From positions 18,861-33,529 of the forward strand of contig MGOD01000058.1 in NCBI GenBank assembly GCA_001795245.1: a stretch of DNA of 14,669 bases, in the 5' to 3' direction. Shown here piece by piece: positions 6,957 through 14,669 of this stretch (position 1 is its first letter; every line of letters begins with the position of its first letter). The position numbers and the translations under genes were made by a program. A model generated the notes under the pieces. The model saw only the letters and a program-made list of their open reading frames with translations. It did no database searches and was not told the DNA's origin. The stretch comes from Chloroflexi bacterium RBG_16_70_13. Its GTDB lineage: Bacteria; Chloroflexota; Limnocylindria; Limnocylindrales; CSP1-4.

Positions 6957-8198
6957 TTGCTCACGGGGCGCGACGAGCCTGGACAACGGAGCGAGACGGT
7001 CCGCCGGGCGAACCTGAGCGCGATCGTCCGCGAGCTCCATCTCCGCGGCCCGCTGTCGCGTTCCGAGCTGGTCGCGCGGACCGGGCTCACCCGGAGCGCG
7101 ATCCGGGCCCTCATCGGCGAGCTGGCAGCCGGGGATCTGGTGGTCGAGGAGCCGGCCGTCCGCAGCGGGACGCCGGGCCGACCATCGCCCGTCGTAAGGC
7201 TCCTCGCCGACGATGTCGTCGTGCTGGCCCTCGAGATCGCCGTCGATTCTCTGGCCGTGGCGATCGTCGGCGCCGGCGGCGTGGTCCACGAACTCGTCCG
7301 GGTCGACCGGCCGCGCGGACACTCGTCCCTCGACGACGTGGTCGCCGATCTCGTCGAGCTGGCCCGGATCGTGCGGGCCAGGCGACCGCTGGGCGAGGTG
7401 CCCGTCCGGGTCGGCGTGGCCGTCGCCGGCATCGTCAGCCGGGCGGGGGGGCTCGTCCGATTTGCGCCGAATCTGGGCTGGGTGGACGTGCCGCTCGGCG
7501 AGCGGCTGGCCGAGGCGCTGGCGCTGCCCGTCGAGATCGAGGTCGAGGTCGCCAACGAATCCGACCTCGGTGCCCTGGCCGAGTTCCGCCGCGGCGCCGC
7601 CCGCGGCGCGGACGACGTCCTCTACACCCACGCCGAGGTCGGCGTCGGCGGCGGGATCATCGTCGACGGCCGGCCCCTTGGCGGGGTCGGGGGTTACGGC
7701 GGCGAGATCGGCCATATGCCGGTCAATCCGGCCGGTCGGGCCTGCCGCTGCGGCTCGACGGGCTGCTGGGAGACCGAGGTCGGCGAGGGCGCCCTCCTGG
7801 CCAGGGCCGGCCACCCGCTCGACGGCGGACGTGCCGCCGTGGACGCTGTCCTCAGCGACGCCGCCGCCGGACGCCCGGAAGCGCTGGCTGCGATCGAGGA
7901 GACGGGCACCTGGCTGGGCGTCGGCCTGGCCGGGCTGGTCAACATCCTGAACCCGCGCCGGGTCGTCCTGGGCGGCCTGTTCGCGCGGATCTACCCCTTC
8001 GTCGACGACGCCGTGGCCCGCGGCCTCGACCGGTTCGCCCTCGTGGCGTCCCGGCAGCTCGTGTCAGTCGTCCCCTCGACGCTCGGTGTCGACGCGCCGC
8101 TGCTCGGCGCGGCCGAGATGGCCTTCGAGCCGCTCCTGGCCGATCCTGCCGCGTGGCTCGCGCCGCGGGGCTCGCTCGTCGCGCTGGCGAGCGCGTGA
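6957..8198 (+). CDS. xylR: ROK-family transcriptional repressor, XylR type
   Basis: A 413-aa protein from TTG 6957 (about 400 aa is usual for ROK repressors). Residues ~16-65 form a winged helix-turn-helix (SRSELVARTGLTRSAIRALI), followed by a basic linker RSGTPGRPSPV typical of the family. The ROK domain follows. GHMPVNPAGRACRCGSTGCW provides the zinc ligands His253, Cys263, Cys265 and Cys270. The kinase features are degraded: the ATP loop DxGxT is absent near residue 92 (LALEIAVDSLA), and the catalytic NDAN motif reads NESD at 200-203. This fits a sugar-sensing repressor rather than a sugar kinase. Placed between the SDR operon and xylFHG, it most likely represses one or both and is released by xylose. 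The xylose assignment rests on the neighbours, since ROK ligand specificity is hard to read directly. Confidence 0.85.
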   Translation: MLTGRDEPGQRSETVRRANLSAIVRELHLRGPLSRSELVARTGLTRSAIRALIGELAAGDLVVEEPAVRSGTPGRPSPVVRLLADDVVVLALEIAVDSLAVAIVGAGGVVHELVRVDRPRGHSSLDDVVADLVELARIVRARRPLGEVPVRVGVAVAGIVSRAGGLVRFAPNLGWVDVPLGERLAEALALPVEIEVEVANESDLGALAEFRRGAARGADDVLYTHAEVGVGGGIIVDGRPLGGVGGYGGEIGHMPVNPAGRACRCGSTGCWETEVGEGALLARAGHPLDGGRAAVDAVLSDAAAGRPEALAAIEETGTWLGVGLAGLVNILNPRRVVLGGLFARIYPFVDDAVARGLDRFALVASRQLVSVVPSTLGVDAPLLGAAEMAFEPLLADPAAWLAPRGSLVALASA

Positions 8199-8292
8199 TC
8201 ACAGCTCGTTCCGCTCCGCCGCCCAGGTCGCCGCGATCCGCGGACGAGGGTCGGAGCCATTGTCGCGGAAGCCACAGCAGCCGTTGAGGAGG

Positions 8293-8302
8293 GTGCTAGC
8301 CT
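8293..8302 (+). promoter_or_regulatory. Extended -10-like element GTGCTAGCCT upstream of xylF
   Basis: TGC followed by TAGCCT fits TGnTAnnnT and lies 52 nt before the xylF start. No TTGACA-like hexamer is found at 16-18 nt, which is compatible with an extended -10 promoter. It matches the element facing the SDR operon at nine of ten positions. Confidence 0.45.
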
Positions 8303-8308
8303 ACGAGA

Positions 8309-8331
8309 GTTCGCCAAGTGGGACGACGAAC
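8309..8331 (+). promoter_or_regulatory. Candidate XylR operator, inverted repeat GTTCG-N13-CGAAC
   Basis: Two 5-bp arms (8309-8313 and 8327-8331) are perfect inverted copies separated by 13 nt, just downstream of the putative -10. The size and position are suitable for a dimeric repressor. The arms are short, so chance occurrence is possible; there is no direct evidence of XylR binding. Confidence 0.35.
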
Positions 8332-8354
8332 GTTCTGAGGAGGAGAAGACACTG

Positions 8355-9494
8355 ATGATTCTGCGCAGGGCAGCGGTCCTCGGGGCCGCCGCCGCCATGG
8401 TCCTAGCGGCGTGCGGGACGGGAACGACCCCGGCGCCGAGTGGCGCAACCGCCGGTTGCACCGTCGGCGTCTCGTGGAACAACTTCCAGCAGCCGCGGTG
8501 GGCGGCACACGACGAGCCAAACCTGAAGAAGACCGTCGAGGATGGCGGCGGCAAGTACATCAGCGCCGACGCGAACCTCAGCGCAGAGCAGCAGTTGACC
8601 GACGTCGACACGCTGATCTCGCAGGGCGCCAAGGTCCTCATCCTGCTGGCGCAGGACAACAAGGCCATCCTCCCGGCCCTCCAGAAGGCCAAGGATGCAG
8701 GCGTCCCCGTCATCGCCTATGACCGCCTGATCGAGGATGCGAGCATCCTCTACATCACGTTCGACAACGTGCTCGTCGGCAAGGCCGAGGCCGAGGCCGT
8801 CCTGGCCAAGGTCCCGACCGGCAACTACGTCCTGATCAAGGGCGACCCGGGTGACCCGAACGCCTCGACGTTCCTGCCGCAGGGCTGGGACGAGGCCGGC
8901 CTCAAGGCCAAGGTCGATGCCGGCGACATCACGATCCTGAACGGCCCCGACGGCACCTTCACCGACGCGTGGAAGACCGAGAAGGCCCAGCAGAACATGG
9001 AAGCGATCATCGACAAGGCCGTCGCCGACGGCAACACCATCGATGCCATCCTGGCCGAGAACGACAGCACGGCGCTCGGCGTCGTGGGCGCCCTCACGGC
9101 CAAGAACTACGGCTTCCCGCCCCTGAGCGGCCAGGACGGCGACCCCGCCAACCTGAACAACGTCGCCCTGGGCAAGCAGTACGTGGACGTCTTCAAGAAC
9201 GCCAACGAGCTCGGCAAGACCGCCGGCGCGGCTGCGCTCGAGCTGTGCAAGGGCACAGCCATGGCCAGCCTGACGCTGCCGAGCGGATTGATCGATGCGT
9301 CCGTCGCCCCGGTCGCCGGCCTCTCCGCCAAGCCCTTCACGACACCTGACGGGACCTCCGTCCAGTCCTTCATCCTCCAGCCGACCCCGCTCACCGCAGA
9401 GAACCTGCAGGTGGCGATCGATGCTGGCCAGATCACCAAGGAGGATCTCTGCAAGGGCGTCGACCCCGCGACGGGGCCAGCCGCCTGCAAGTAG
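8355..9494 (+). CDS. xylF: D-xylose ABC transporter substrate-binding lipoprotein
   Basis: A 379-aa protein from ATG 8355, with ribosome site GAGGAGGAG just upstream. It begins MILRRAAVLGAAAAMVLAAC: a lipoprotein signal peptide with lipobox LAAC and lipidated Cys20, so it should be tethered to the outer face of the membrane. The mature part is a type I periplasmic-binding fold (Peripla_BP_4) with XylF-like features: DVDTLISQGAKVLILLAQD, GVPVIAYDRLI, TFDNVLVGK and a hinge-region AILAENDSTALGVVGAL. E. coli XylF shares the same YDRLI and DNxxxG segments. It binds xylose outside the cell and delivers it to XylH. It is the first gene of xylFHG, preceded by the putative operator and followed by a strong hairpin that may raise its expression over the permease. 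A related pentose or hexose cannot be fully excluded as ligand, though xylA and xylB nearby support xylose. Confidence 0.92.
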   Translation: MILRRAAVLGAAAAMVLAACGTGTTPAPSGATAGCTVGVSWNNFQQPRWAAHDEPNLKKTVEDGGGKYISADANLSAEQQLTDVDTLISQGAKVLILLAQDNKAILPALQKAKDAGVPVIAYDRLIEDASILYITFDNVLVGKAEAEAVLAKVPTGNYVLIKGDPGDPNASTFLPQGWDEAGLKAKVDAGDITILNGPDGTFTDAWKTEKAQQNMEAIIDKAVADGNTIDAILAENDSTALGVVGALTAKNYGFPPLSGQDGDPANLNNVALGKQYVDVFKNANELGKTAGAAALELCKGTAMASLTLPSGLIDASVAPVAGLSAKPFTTPDGTSVQSFILQPTPLTAENLQVAIDAGQITKEDLCKGVDPATGPAACK

Positions 9495-9525
9495 CGGTCA
9501 GCCGACCGCGCATCCTGTCATAGGT

Positions 9526-9560
9526 GCCTGCGCCCACGGGACCCTCCCGGGGGCGCAGGC
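9526..9560 (+). terminator. Intercistronic hairpin between xylF and xylH
   Basis: GCCTGCGCCC (9526-9535) is perfectly inverted at GGGCGCAGGC (9551-9560). Inside the loop CGGG (9537-9540) can pair with CCCG (9546-9549), giving a 10-bp stem, a one-base mismatch, a further 4 bp and a 5-nt loop. There is no T run. It is probably an RNA-stabilising or partial-termination element rather than a full terminator, because xylH follows on the same strand with its own ribosome site. Confidence 0.75.
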
Positions 9561-9587
9561 CACTGCCCAGGGCCAGGGAGAGCCGTC

Positions 9588-10910
9588 GTGACGAACGAGG
9601 CCGACGCGACACCGGTATCCGGTCAGGTTCAGCCTCCAGCCCGAACGTCCCTGCGTGGACTCATCGCCCAGACGGAGATCGATCTCCGTCTGTTCGGCAT
9701 GCTCGTCGCCCTCGGGGCGATCCTGCTGACCTTCAACATCCTGAGCGAGGGCAAGCTCTTCCAGCCCACCAACATGGTGACGCTGGCGGTCCAGGCAACG
9801 GGCGTGGCGATCATCGCCACGGGCATGGTCCTGGTCATCGTGTCACGCAACATCGACCTGTCGGTCGGCTCGCTGGTCGGCGTTATCGCCATGACCTACG
9901 CCCTCCTGATGACCGACTGGATGCCCGCCCTCGGGATCGGCGCGGACTTCCCCTTCCGCTGGGCCATCGCCCTCGGCCTCGGGATCGGTCTCGGAGCGCT
10001 CGTGGGGGGGCTGCAGGGCTACATCATCGCCTACGTCGGCGTGCCGTCGTTCATCGTGACGCTCGGCGGGCTGCTCTCCATCCGCGGCGTCGTCTGGTAC
10101 CTCTCGAGTGGTGCCGCCGTCTCGGGACTGGATCCGAGCTTCCAACTCATCGGTGGGGGGGCCCAGGGATCGATCGGGGGCGCGGCGACCTGGATCCTCG
10201 GCCTCGTAGGCTGCGCTGCCATCGTCGCGCTCCTCGTCAACGGCCGGCGACAGCGGCGGCGGTTCGGTTTCCCCGTCAGGCCGATGTGGGCGGAGGCCGT
10301 GATCGGTGTGCTCGGGTGCGTTGCCGTGCTCGGCGTGGCCGCGTTCGCCAATGCGAACCTCTGGCCTGAGGGTCTCGCCAACCGGATCGCCGTGGAGCAG
10401 AACTGGGGGCCCGCGCCGGATGGCGGCTGGAAGATCCCGACCGGGTTCCCGAATCCCATCGTCCTGCTGATCGGGGTGACCCTCGTGATGACCTGGATGG
10501 CCAACCGGCGACGATTCGGGCGGTACGTCTACGCCTACGGCGGGAACCCGGACGCGGCGGAGCTGGCCGGCATCAACACGCGATGGACGATCCTCAAGAC
10601 CTACGTTCTGATGGGGATCCTCTGCGCCCTCGCGGCGGCCATCGCATCGGCACGACTCAACGGTTCGACGCTCGACGTGGGCCAGAGCTACGAGCTCTAC
10701 GTGATCGCGGCGGCGGTCGTCGGCGGGACATCGTTCGCCGGCGGCATCGGCACGATCCCCGGTGCCGTGCTCGGGGCGTTCGTGATGCAGTCGCTGGCCT
10801 ACGGCCTCAGCTTCATCGGTGTCAACTCGCCCGGTCAGAACGTCGTGGCCGGGATCGTGCTGATCGTCGCCGTCGGCTTCGACACCTTCAATCGCCGGCG
10901 CGGCTCCTGA
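9588..10910 (+). CDS. xylH: Xylose ABC transporter permease
   Basis: A 440-aa integral membrane protein starting at GTG 9588, with GGGAG about 8 nt upstream. It has roughly ten hydrophobic segments, starting near residue 35 (LFGMLVALGAILLTF) and ending near 430. Family signatures of the BPD_transp_2/RbsC type are clear: SRNIDLSVGSLVGV, GVPSFIVTLGGLLSIRG, the cytoplasmic YGGNPDAAELAGIN segment that contacts the ATPase, and VVGGTSFAGGIGTIPGA. It is longer than ribose permeases (~320 aa) and nearer E. coli XylH (393 aa). The additional length sits partly in a basic cytoplasmic stretch (RRQRRRF, ~220) and an extracytoplasmic segment around 250-285. It forms the transmembrane channel for XylF-bound sugar, powered by XylG 20 nt downstream. 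Confidence 0.92.
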   Translation: MTNEADATPVSGQVQPPARTSLRGLIAQTEIDLRLFGMLVALGAILLTFNILSEGKLFQPTNMVTLAVQATGVAIIATGMVLVIVSRNIDLSVGSLVGVIAMTYALLMTDWMPALGIGADFPFRWAIALGLGIGLGALVGGLQGYIIAYVGVPSFIVTLGGLLSIRGVVWYLSSGAAVSGLDPSFQLIGGGAQGSIGGAATWILGLVGCAAIVALLVNGRRQRRRFGFPVRPMWAEAVIGVLGCVAVLGVAAFANANLWPEGLANRIAVEQNWGPAPDGGWKIPTGFPNPIVLLIGVTLVMTWMANRRRFGRYVYAYGGNPDAAELAGINTRWTILKTYVLMGILCALAAAIASARLNGSTLDVGQSYELYVIAAAVVGGTSFAGGIGTIPGAVLGAFVMQSLAYGLSFIGVNSPGQNVVAGIVLIVAVGFDTFNRRRGS

Positions 10911-10930
10911 GCGGTGAGGAGGGCTGACGC

Positions 10931-11728
<798 letters not shown>

Positions 11729-11732
11729 GGCT

Positions 11733-11753
11733 CGGCCGCCCGCCCGGCGGCCG
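11733..11753. terminator. GC hairpin between convergent xylG and xylB, likely bidirectional terminator
   Basis: CGGCCGCC (11733-11740) pairs with GGCGGCCG (11746-11753) around the loop CGCCC: an 8-bp all-GC stem filling most of the 30-nt gap between the two stop codons. It has no T tract on either strand, so an intrinsic terminator is inferred from its position and stability only. Confidence 0.55.
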
Positions 11754-11758
11754 GTGGG

Positions 11759-13276
11759 TCAGCCCCTGGCGCCGTCGCTCGGCTGGCCGCGGTGGAATGT
11801 CGGCGTGAGCGCCGGGTAGAGCTCGCGGTACGCTGCGTGGGCCGTGGCGTAGGCGCTTCGCGCGGCACCCGGCGAGGCCGCATGGCTCGTCCGGACGAGT
11901 GCCGCCGCCGCCGACGGCACGTCGCGATACCAGCCCGCGCCGGTCGCGGCGAGGACCGCCGCGCCGAAGGCCGCGCCCTCGGTCGTCGAGGTCGTGACGA
12001 GCTCGGCATCGAGGACGTCGGCCAGGATCTGGCGCCACACATCGCTGGCCAGGCCACCGCCAGAGGCCCGGATCTGGGCCGGCCGCGGCATCCCGGCCGC
12101 GAGCATGAGGTCCAGGCCGTCGCGGAGCCCGAACGCGACGCCCTCGAGGACGGCCCTGGTGAGGTGCCGCCGATCGTGCTGGACCGTGAGACCCACGAAC
12201 GCGCCTCGCGCCAGGGGGTCGGGGTGCGGGCTCCGCTCGCCGGTCAGGTAGGGCAGGAAGAAGAGGCCGTCGGTGGCGGCGGCGACGTTCGCCGCGGGTT
12301 CGACGAGCTCGCCGAACCCTTCGCCAGGAGCGAGGGTGTCGCGGAACCAGCGCAGGCTGCCGGCCGCCGAGAGCATCACCGACATGAGGTGCCAGCGACC
12401 GGGGACCGCATGGCAGAAGGCGTGGACCCGTCCACGGGCCTCGTGGATGGGGGCGTGCGTCGCCGCGAAGATCACGCCCGACGTCCCCAGCGAGAGGGCA
12501 ACGATGCCCTCGTCGACGGCCCCGACGCCGACGCCGTTGGCCGACTGGTCGCCGCCGCCCGCGACGACGGGCGTGCCGGCCCGGAGGCCGGTGGCCGCGG
12601 CGGCCTTCGCGGTCAGGGCGCCGGTCACCTCGGGGCCCTCGAACGTCGGCGGGAACCAGGCCGGATCGAGGCCCAGGACCTCGAGGACCTCGCTCGACCA
12701 GGTCCGCGCGGCGAGTTCGAAGAGGATCGTCCCCGAGCCGTCGGCGACGTCGATCGCGTACTCGCCGGTGAGCCGCAGGCGGAGGTAGTCCTTGGGCAGG
12801 AGGACGTGCGCCAACCGGGCCCAGGTCGCCGCCTCGTGGCGTCGGATCCACAGGAGCTTGGGGGCCGTGAAGCCGGTGATCGCATCGTTGCCGGTGATCT
12901 CGATCAGGCGCTCGGGCCCGACGAGCGCCCGCATCTCGTCGCACTCCACCGCGGTTCGCTGGTCGTTCCAGAGGATGGCCGGACGGAGCACCTCGCCGGC
13001 CGTGTCGAGGAGGACCGCCCCGTGCATCTGGCCGGTGAGCCCGACGGCCTCGACGGCCTCGCCGGCCACGCCGGCAGCCACCAGCGCCCGGCCGATTGCC
13101 TCGACCGATCCGGCCCACCAGAGCCCGGGATCCTGCTCGCTCCAGAGCGCTCGCGGCGTGTCGTAGCCGTACTCGGCCGTTCCGATCCCGCGGACCGCCC
13201 CGGAGCCGTCGACGAGGACGGCCTTCGTGGCCGTCGTCGAGACGTCGATGCCGAGGACGAGCCCCATCTCGCCCAT
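11759..13276 (-). CDS. xylB: Xylulokinase (FGGY family)
   Basis: A 505-aa protein of normal FGGY length. It phosphorylates D-xylulose to D-xylulose 5-phosphate in the cytoplasm, the entry to the pentose phosphate pathway. The N-terminal FGGY domain opens with GLVLGIDVSTTATKAVLVD (ATP phosphate loop). XylB motifs follow: GLTGQMHGAVLLD at ~79-91 and ILWNDQRTAVECDEM at ~101-115. The C-terminal domain has GGGDQSANGVGVG with the likely catalytic Asp243, then ALSLGTSGV and, later, ASGGGLASDVWRQILAD. The QMHG and NDQR motifs separate xylulokinases from glycerol and gluconate kinases. The start is ATG 13276 or the second ATG at 13267 (a GGGCGAG lies too close before the second); I keep the first. It follows xylA by 30 nt, an xylAB operon that converges on xylFHG. 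Confidence 0.94.
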   Translation of the reverse strand: MGEMGLVLGIDVSTTATKAVLVDGSGAVRGIGTAEYGYDTPRALWSEQDPGLWWAGSVEAIGRALVAAGVAGEAVEAVGLTGQMHGAVLLDTAGEVLRPAILWNDQRTAVECDEMRALVGPERLIEITGNDAITGFTAPKLLWIRRHEAATWARLAHVLLPKDYLRLRLTGEYAIDVADGSGTILFELAARTWSSEVLEVLGLDPAWFPPTFEGPEVTGALTAKAAAATGLRAGTPVVAGGGDQSANGVGVGAVDEGIVALSLGTSGVIFAATHAPIHEARGRVHAFCHAVPGRWHLMSVMLSAAGSLRWFRDTLAPGEGFGELVEPAANVAAATDGLFFLPYLTGERSPHPDPLARGAFVGLTVQHDRRHLTRAVLEGVAFGLRDGLDLMLAAGMPRPAQIRASGGGLASDVWRQILADVLDAELVTTSTTEGAAFGAAVLAATGAGWYRDVPSAAAALVRTSHAASPGAARSAYATAHAAYRELYPALTPTFHRGQPSDGARG

Positions 13277-13306
13277 GTCGTCAGCGATCGGCCGCGATCG
13301 AGCTGG

Positions 13307-14669
13307 TCAGCGCCCGGAGCCACCTGCGCCGGTGCCGGCGTCGACCGCCCAGATCTCGCGGTTGACGAGGTTCTCGAGGAGCTCCTGGCGGCCGGACACC
13401 GGGGCCGGATCGATCTCGCCGGTCATGACCCGTCCTGCGAGCATCTCGAAGAGCGCGTCGCCGGCGATGATCGAGCGCCCGAGCTCGCCGTCCCAGCCCG
13501 CGTAGCGAGCCGCCCGGAGCCGCTCGATCTCGCCCCGCTCGATCATCCCGGCCGCGGCGAGGAGCGCCCGGGCGAGGGTGTCGATGCCACCGACATGGGC
13601 GTGGACGAGGTCAGTGAGGTCGACGCTCTGGCGGCGGAGCTTGGCGTCGAAGTTGAAGCCGCCGGTCGTGAAACCGCCGGCCCGCAGGATCTCGTAGAGG
13701 GCCAGCGACAGCTCGTCGACGGAGTTCGGGAACTGGTCCGTGTCCCAGCCGTTCTGGTAGTCGCCCCGGTTGGCGTCGATGCTTCCGAAGATGCCGAGGG
13801 CGATCGCCTGGGCGACCTCGTGGTGGAAGCTGTGGCCGGCCAGGGTCGCGTGGTTGGCTTCGAGGTTGACCCGGTACTCCTTCTCCAGCCCGTGGCGGGC
13901 GAGGAAGCCGTAGACGGTCGCCGCGTCGTAGTCGTACTGGTGCTTCGTCGGCTCCTGGGGCTTGGGCTCGATGAGGAGCATGCCCTCGAAGCCGATCCGG
14001 TGCTTGTGCTCGGCGACCATGGCCAGGAAGCGGGCCAGCTGCGCCTCCTCGCGTGCGAGGTCGGTGTTGAGCAGGGTCTCGTAGCCTTCCCGCCCGCCCC
14101 ACAGCACGTAGTTCGCTCCGCCCAGCCGGTGGGTCGCCTCCAGCATCGCCTTCACCTGCGCCGCCGCGTACGCGAACACCTCCGGGTCGGGGTTGGTCGC
14201 TGCCCCCGCCGCGTAGCGCGGATGGCTGAACAGGTTGGCCGTCCCCCACAGGAGTTTCACGCCGGTCCGGGCCATGTGGGTCTCGGCGTGGTCGATCATC
14301 GCGTCGAGGTTCGCTCGCGTCTCGGCGAACGTCCGGCCCTCGGGCGCGATGTCGCGATCGTGGAAGCAGAAGAAGCGGACGCCGAGCTTGGTGACGAACT
14401 CGAACGCCGCGTCGAGTTTCGCCCGGGCCGCGATCATCGGGTCGAGGCGCGGGTCGAGCCAGGGTCGGTCGAACGTCCCCGACCCGAAGACGTCCGAGCC
14501 GGGCCAGTTGAACGAGTGCCACAGGCAGACCGCGATCCGGAGGTGGTCCTCCATCCGCTTGCCCAGCACGAGTCGATCGGGCTCGTAGACCTTGAACGCC
14601 AGCGGGTCCGTCGAGTCGAGCCCGCCGAAGGGAATCGGCTCTGCAACTTCGGAGAAGAAGTCACCGTCC
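13307..14669 (-). CDS. xylA: Xylose isomerase (5' end cut by window edge)
   Basis: At least 453 aa are visible; the reading frame is open to the window edge. A GTG at 14569 is not the real start, because the upstream codons spell DGDFFSEV, later STDPLAFKVYEPD, the conserved XylA N-terminus. Only about one to a few residues should be missing. The enzyme converts D-xylose to D-xylulose. Counting from the first visible residue, catalytic His103 (FCFHDRDIAPEG) and the metal ligands Glu234 (LIEPKPQEPTKHQ), Glu270 and His273 (NLEANHATLAGH), Asp298 (GSIDANRGD), Asp309 and Asp311 (WDTDQF) and Asp341 (FNFDAK) are all present, each offset by +2 from E. coli numbering. The C-terminus has a small Gly/Ala-rich tail (DAGTGAGGSGR). 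Its promoter lies outside the window, so whether XylR regulates it cannot be seen here. Confidence 0.96.
   Translation of the reverse strand, partial: DGDFFSEVAEPIPFGGLDSTDPLAFKVYEPDRLVLGKRMEDHLRIAVCLWHSFNWPGSDVFGSGTFDRPWLDPRLDPMIAARAKLDAAFEFVTKLGVRFFCFHDRDIAPEGRTFAETRANLDAMIDHAETHMARTGVKLLWGTANLFSHPRYAAGAATNPDPEVFAYAAAQVKAMLEATHRLGGANYVLWGGREGYETLLNTDLAREEAQLARFLAMVAEHKHRIGFEGMLLIEPKPQEPTKHQYDYDAATVYGFLARHGLEKEYRVNLEANHATLAGHSFHHEVAQAIALGIFGSIDANRGDYQNGWDTDQFPNSVDELSLALYEILRAGGFTTGGFNFDAKLRRQSVDLTDLVHAHVGGIDTLARALLAAAGMIERGEIERLRAARYAGWDGELGRSIIAGDALFEMLAGRVMTGEIDPAPVSGRQELLENLVNREIWAVDAGTGAGGSGR

Larger units (their letters stand above)
8199..8354. promoter_or_regulatory. Leader region of the xylFHG transporter operon
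   Basis: This 156-nt gap contains no gene. In order it holds a short hairpin CCGCG-ATC-CGCGG (8231-8243), which could end xylR transcription but has no T tract; the extended -10-like GTGCTAGCCT (8293-8302); the inverted repeat GTTCG-N13-CGAAC (8309-8331) just downstream, where a repressor would block transcription; and the purine-rich ribosome site GAGGAGGAGAAG (8337-8348) before ATG 8355. The hairpin assignment is weak. Confidence 0.5.

Noticed and set aside
6825..7814. Upstream extension of the SDR frame to 7814.
   Set aside because: It is antisense to xylR. The SDR Rossmann fold starts immediately at ATG 6824, behind a GAGGAG site.
10153..10161. Run of G in xylH as a possible frameshift or phase-variation tract.
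   Set aside because: The reading frame is intact across it and the downstream permease motifs are in frame; short G runs are common in this GC-rich DNA.
14434..14569. GTG 14569 as the start of xylA.
   Set aside because: Upstream codons to the window edge encode the conserved XylA N-terminus (FFSEV, then DPLAFKVYEPD), so the true start is outside the window.

Overview
The window is a GC-rich (clearly well above 60 % by eye), densely packed bacterial chromosome segment. It reads as a D-xylose uptake and catabolism locus joined to an unusual redox operon. Codon use, GTG/TTG starts and the mix of a ROK-type XylR with a single-domain XylG suggest a high-GC soil or freshwater bacterium. A Chloroflexota (Limnocylindria-like) or actinobacterial origin is plausible, but nothing here proves a phylum. 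No RNA genes, CRISPR arrays, insertion sequences or phage genes were recognised.

Left half, minus strand (about 6824 down to 1): six genes read in one direction with gaps of 34 nt or less. In transcription order they are a short-chain dehydrogenase (SDR), a Gfo/Idh/MocA oxidoreductase, a membrane-anchored vanadium-dependent haloperoxidase-like enzyme, a CRTAC1-type FG-GAP/ASPIC repeat protein, an M24 peptidase-fold protein whose metal site looks degenerate, and the first 44 codons of an aldose 1-epimerase-like protein cut by the window edge. The spacing, including a TGATG stop/start overlap, argues for one operon.

Centre (6825-8354): a 132-nt divergent intergenic region, a ROK-family repressor of XylR type starting at TTG 6957, and a 156-nt leader in front of the transporter. 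A 10-nt motif, GTGCTAG(G/C)CT, occurs upstream of the SDR operon and of xylF. Each copy points toward the gene it precedes and resembles an extended -10 element.

Right half: xylF-xylH-xylG on the plus strand encode a lipoprotein xylose-binding protein, a permease and a single-domain ATPase. A strong hairpin separates xylF from xylH. They converge, across a 30-nt gap holding a GC hairpin, on minus-strand xylA-xylB (xylose isomerase, xylulokinase). xylA has lost only its extreme N-terminus to the window edge.

Working model: XylFGH imports xylose, XylA and XylB convert it to xylulose-5-phosphate, and XylR senses the sugar between two operons. The SDR, Gfo/Idh/MocA enzyme and mutarotase-like protein may give a second, oxidative route for an aldose. 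The haloperoxidase/CRTAC1 pair is the part least expected in such a locus and is the best candidate for undescribed biology.
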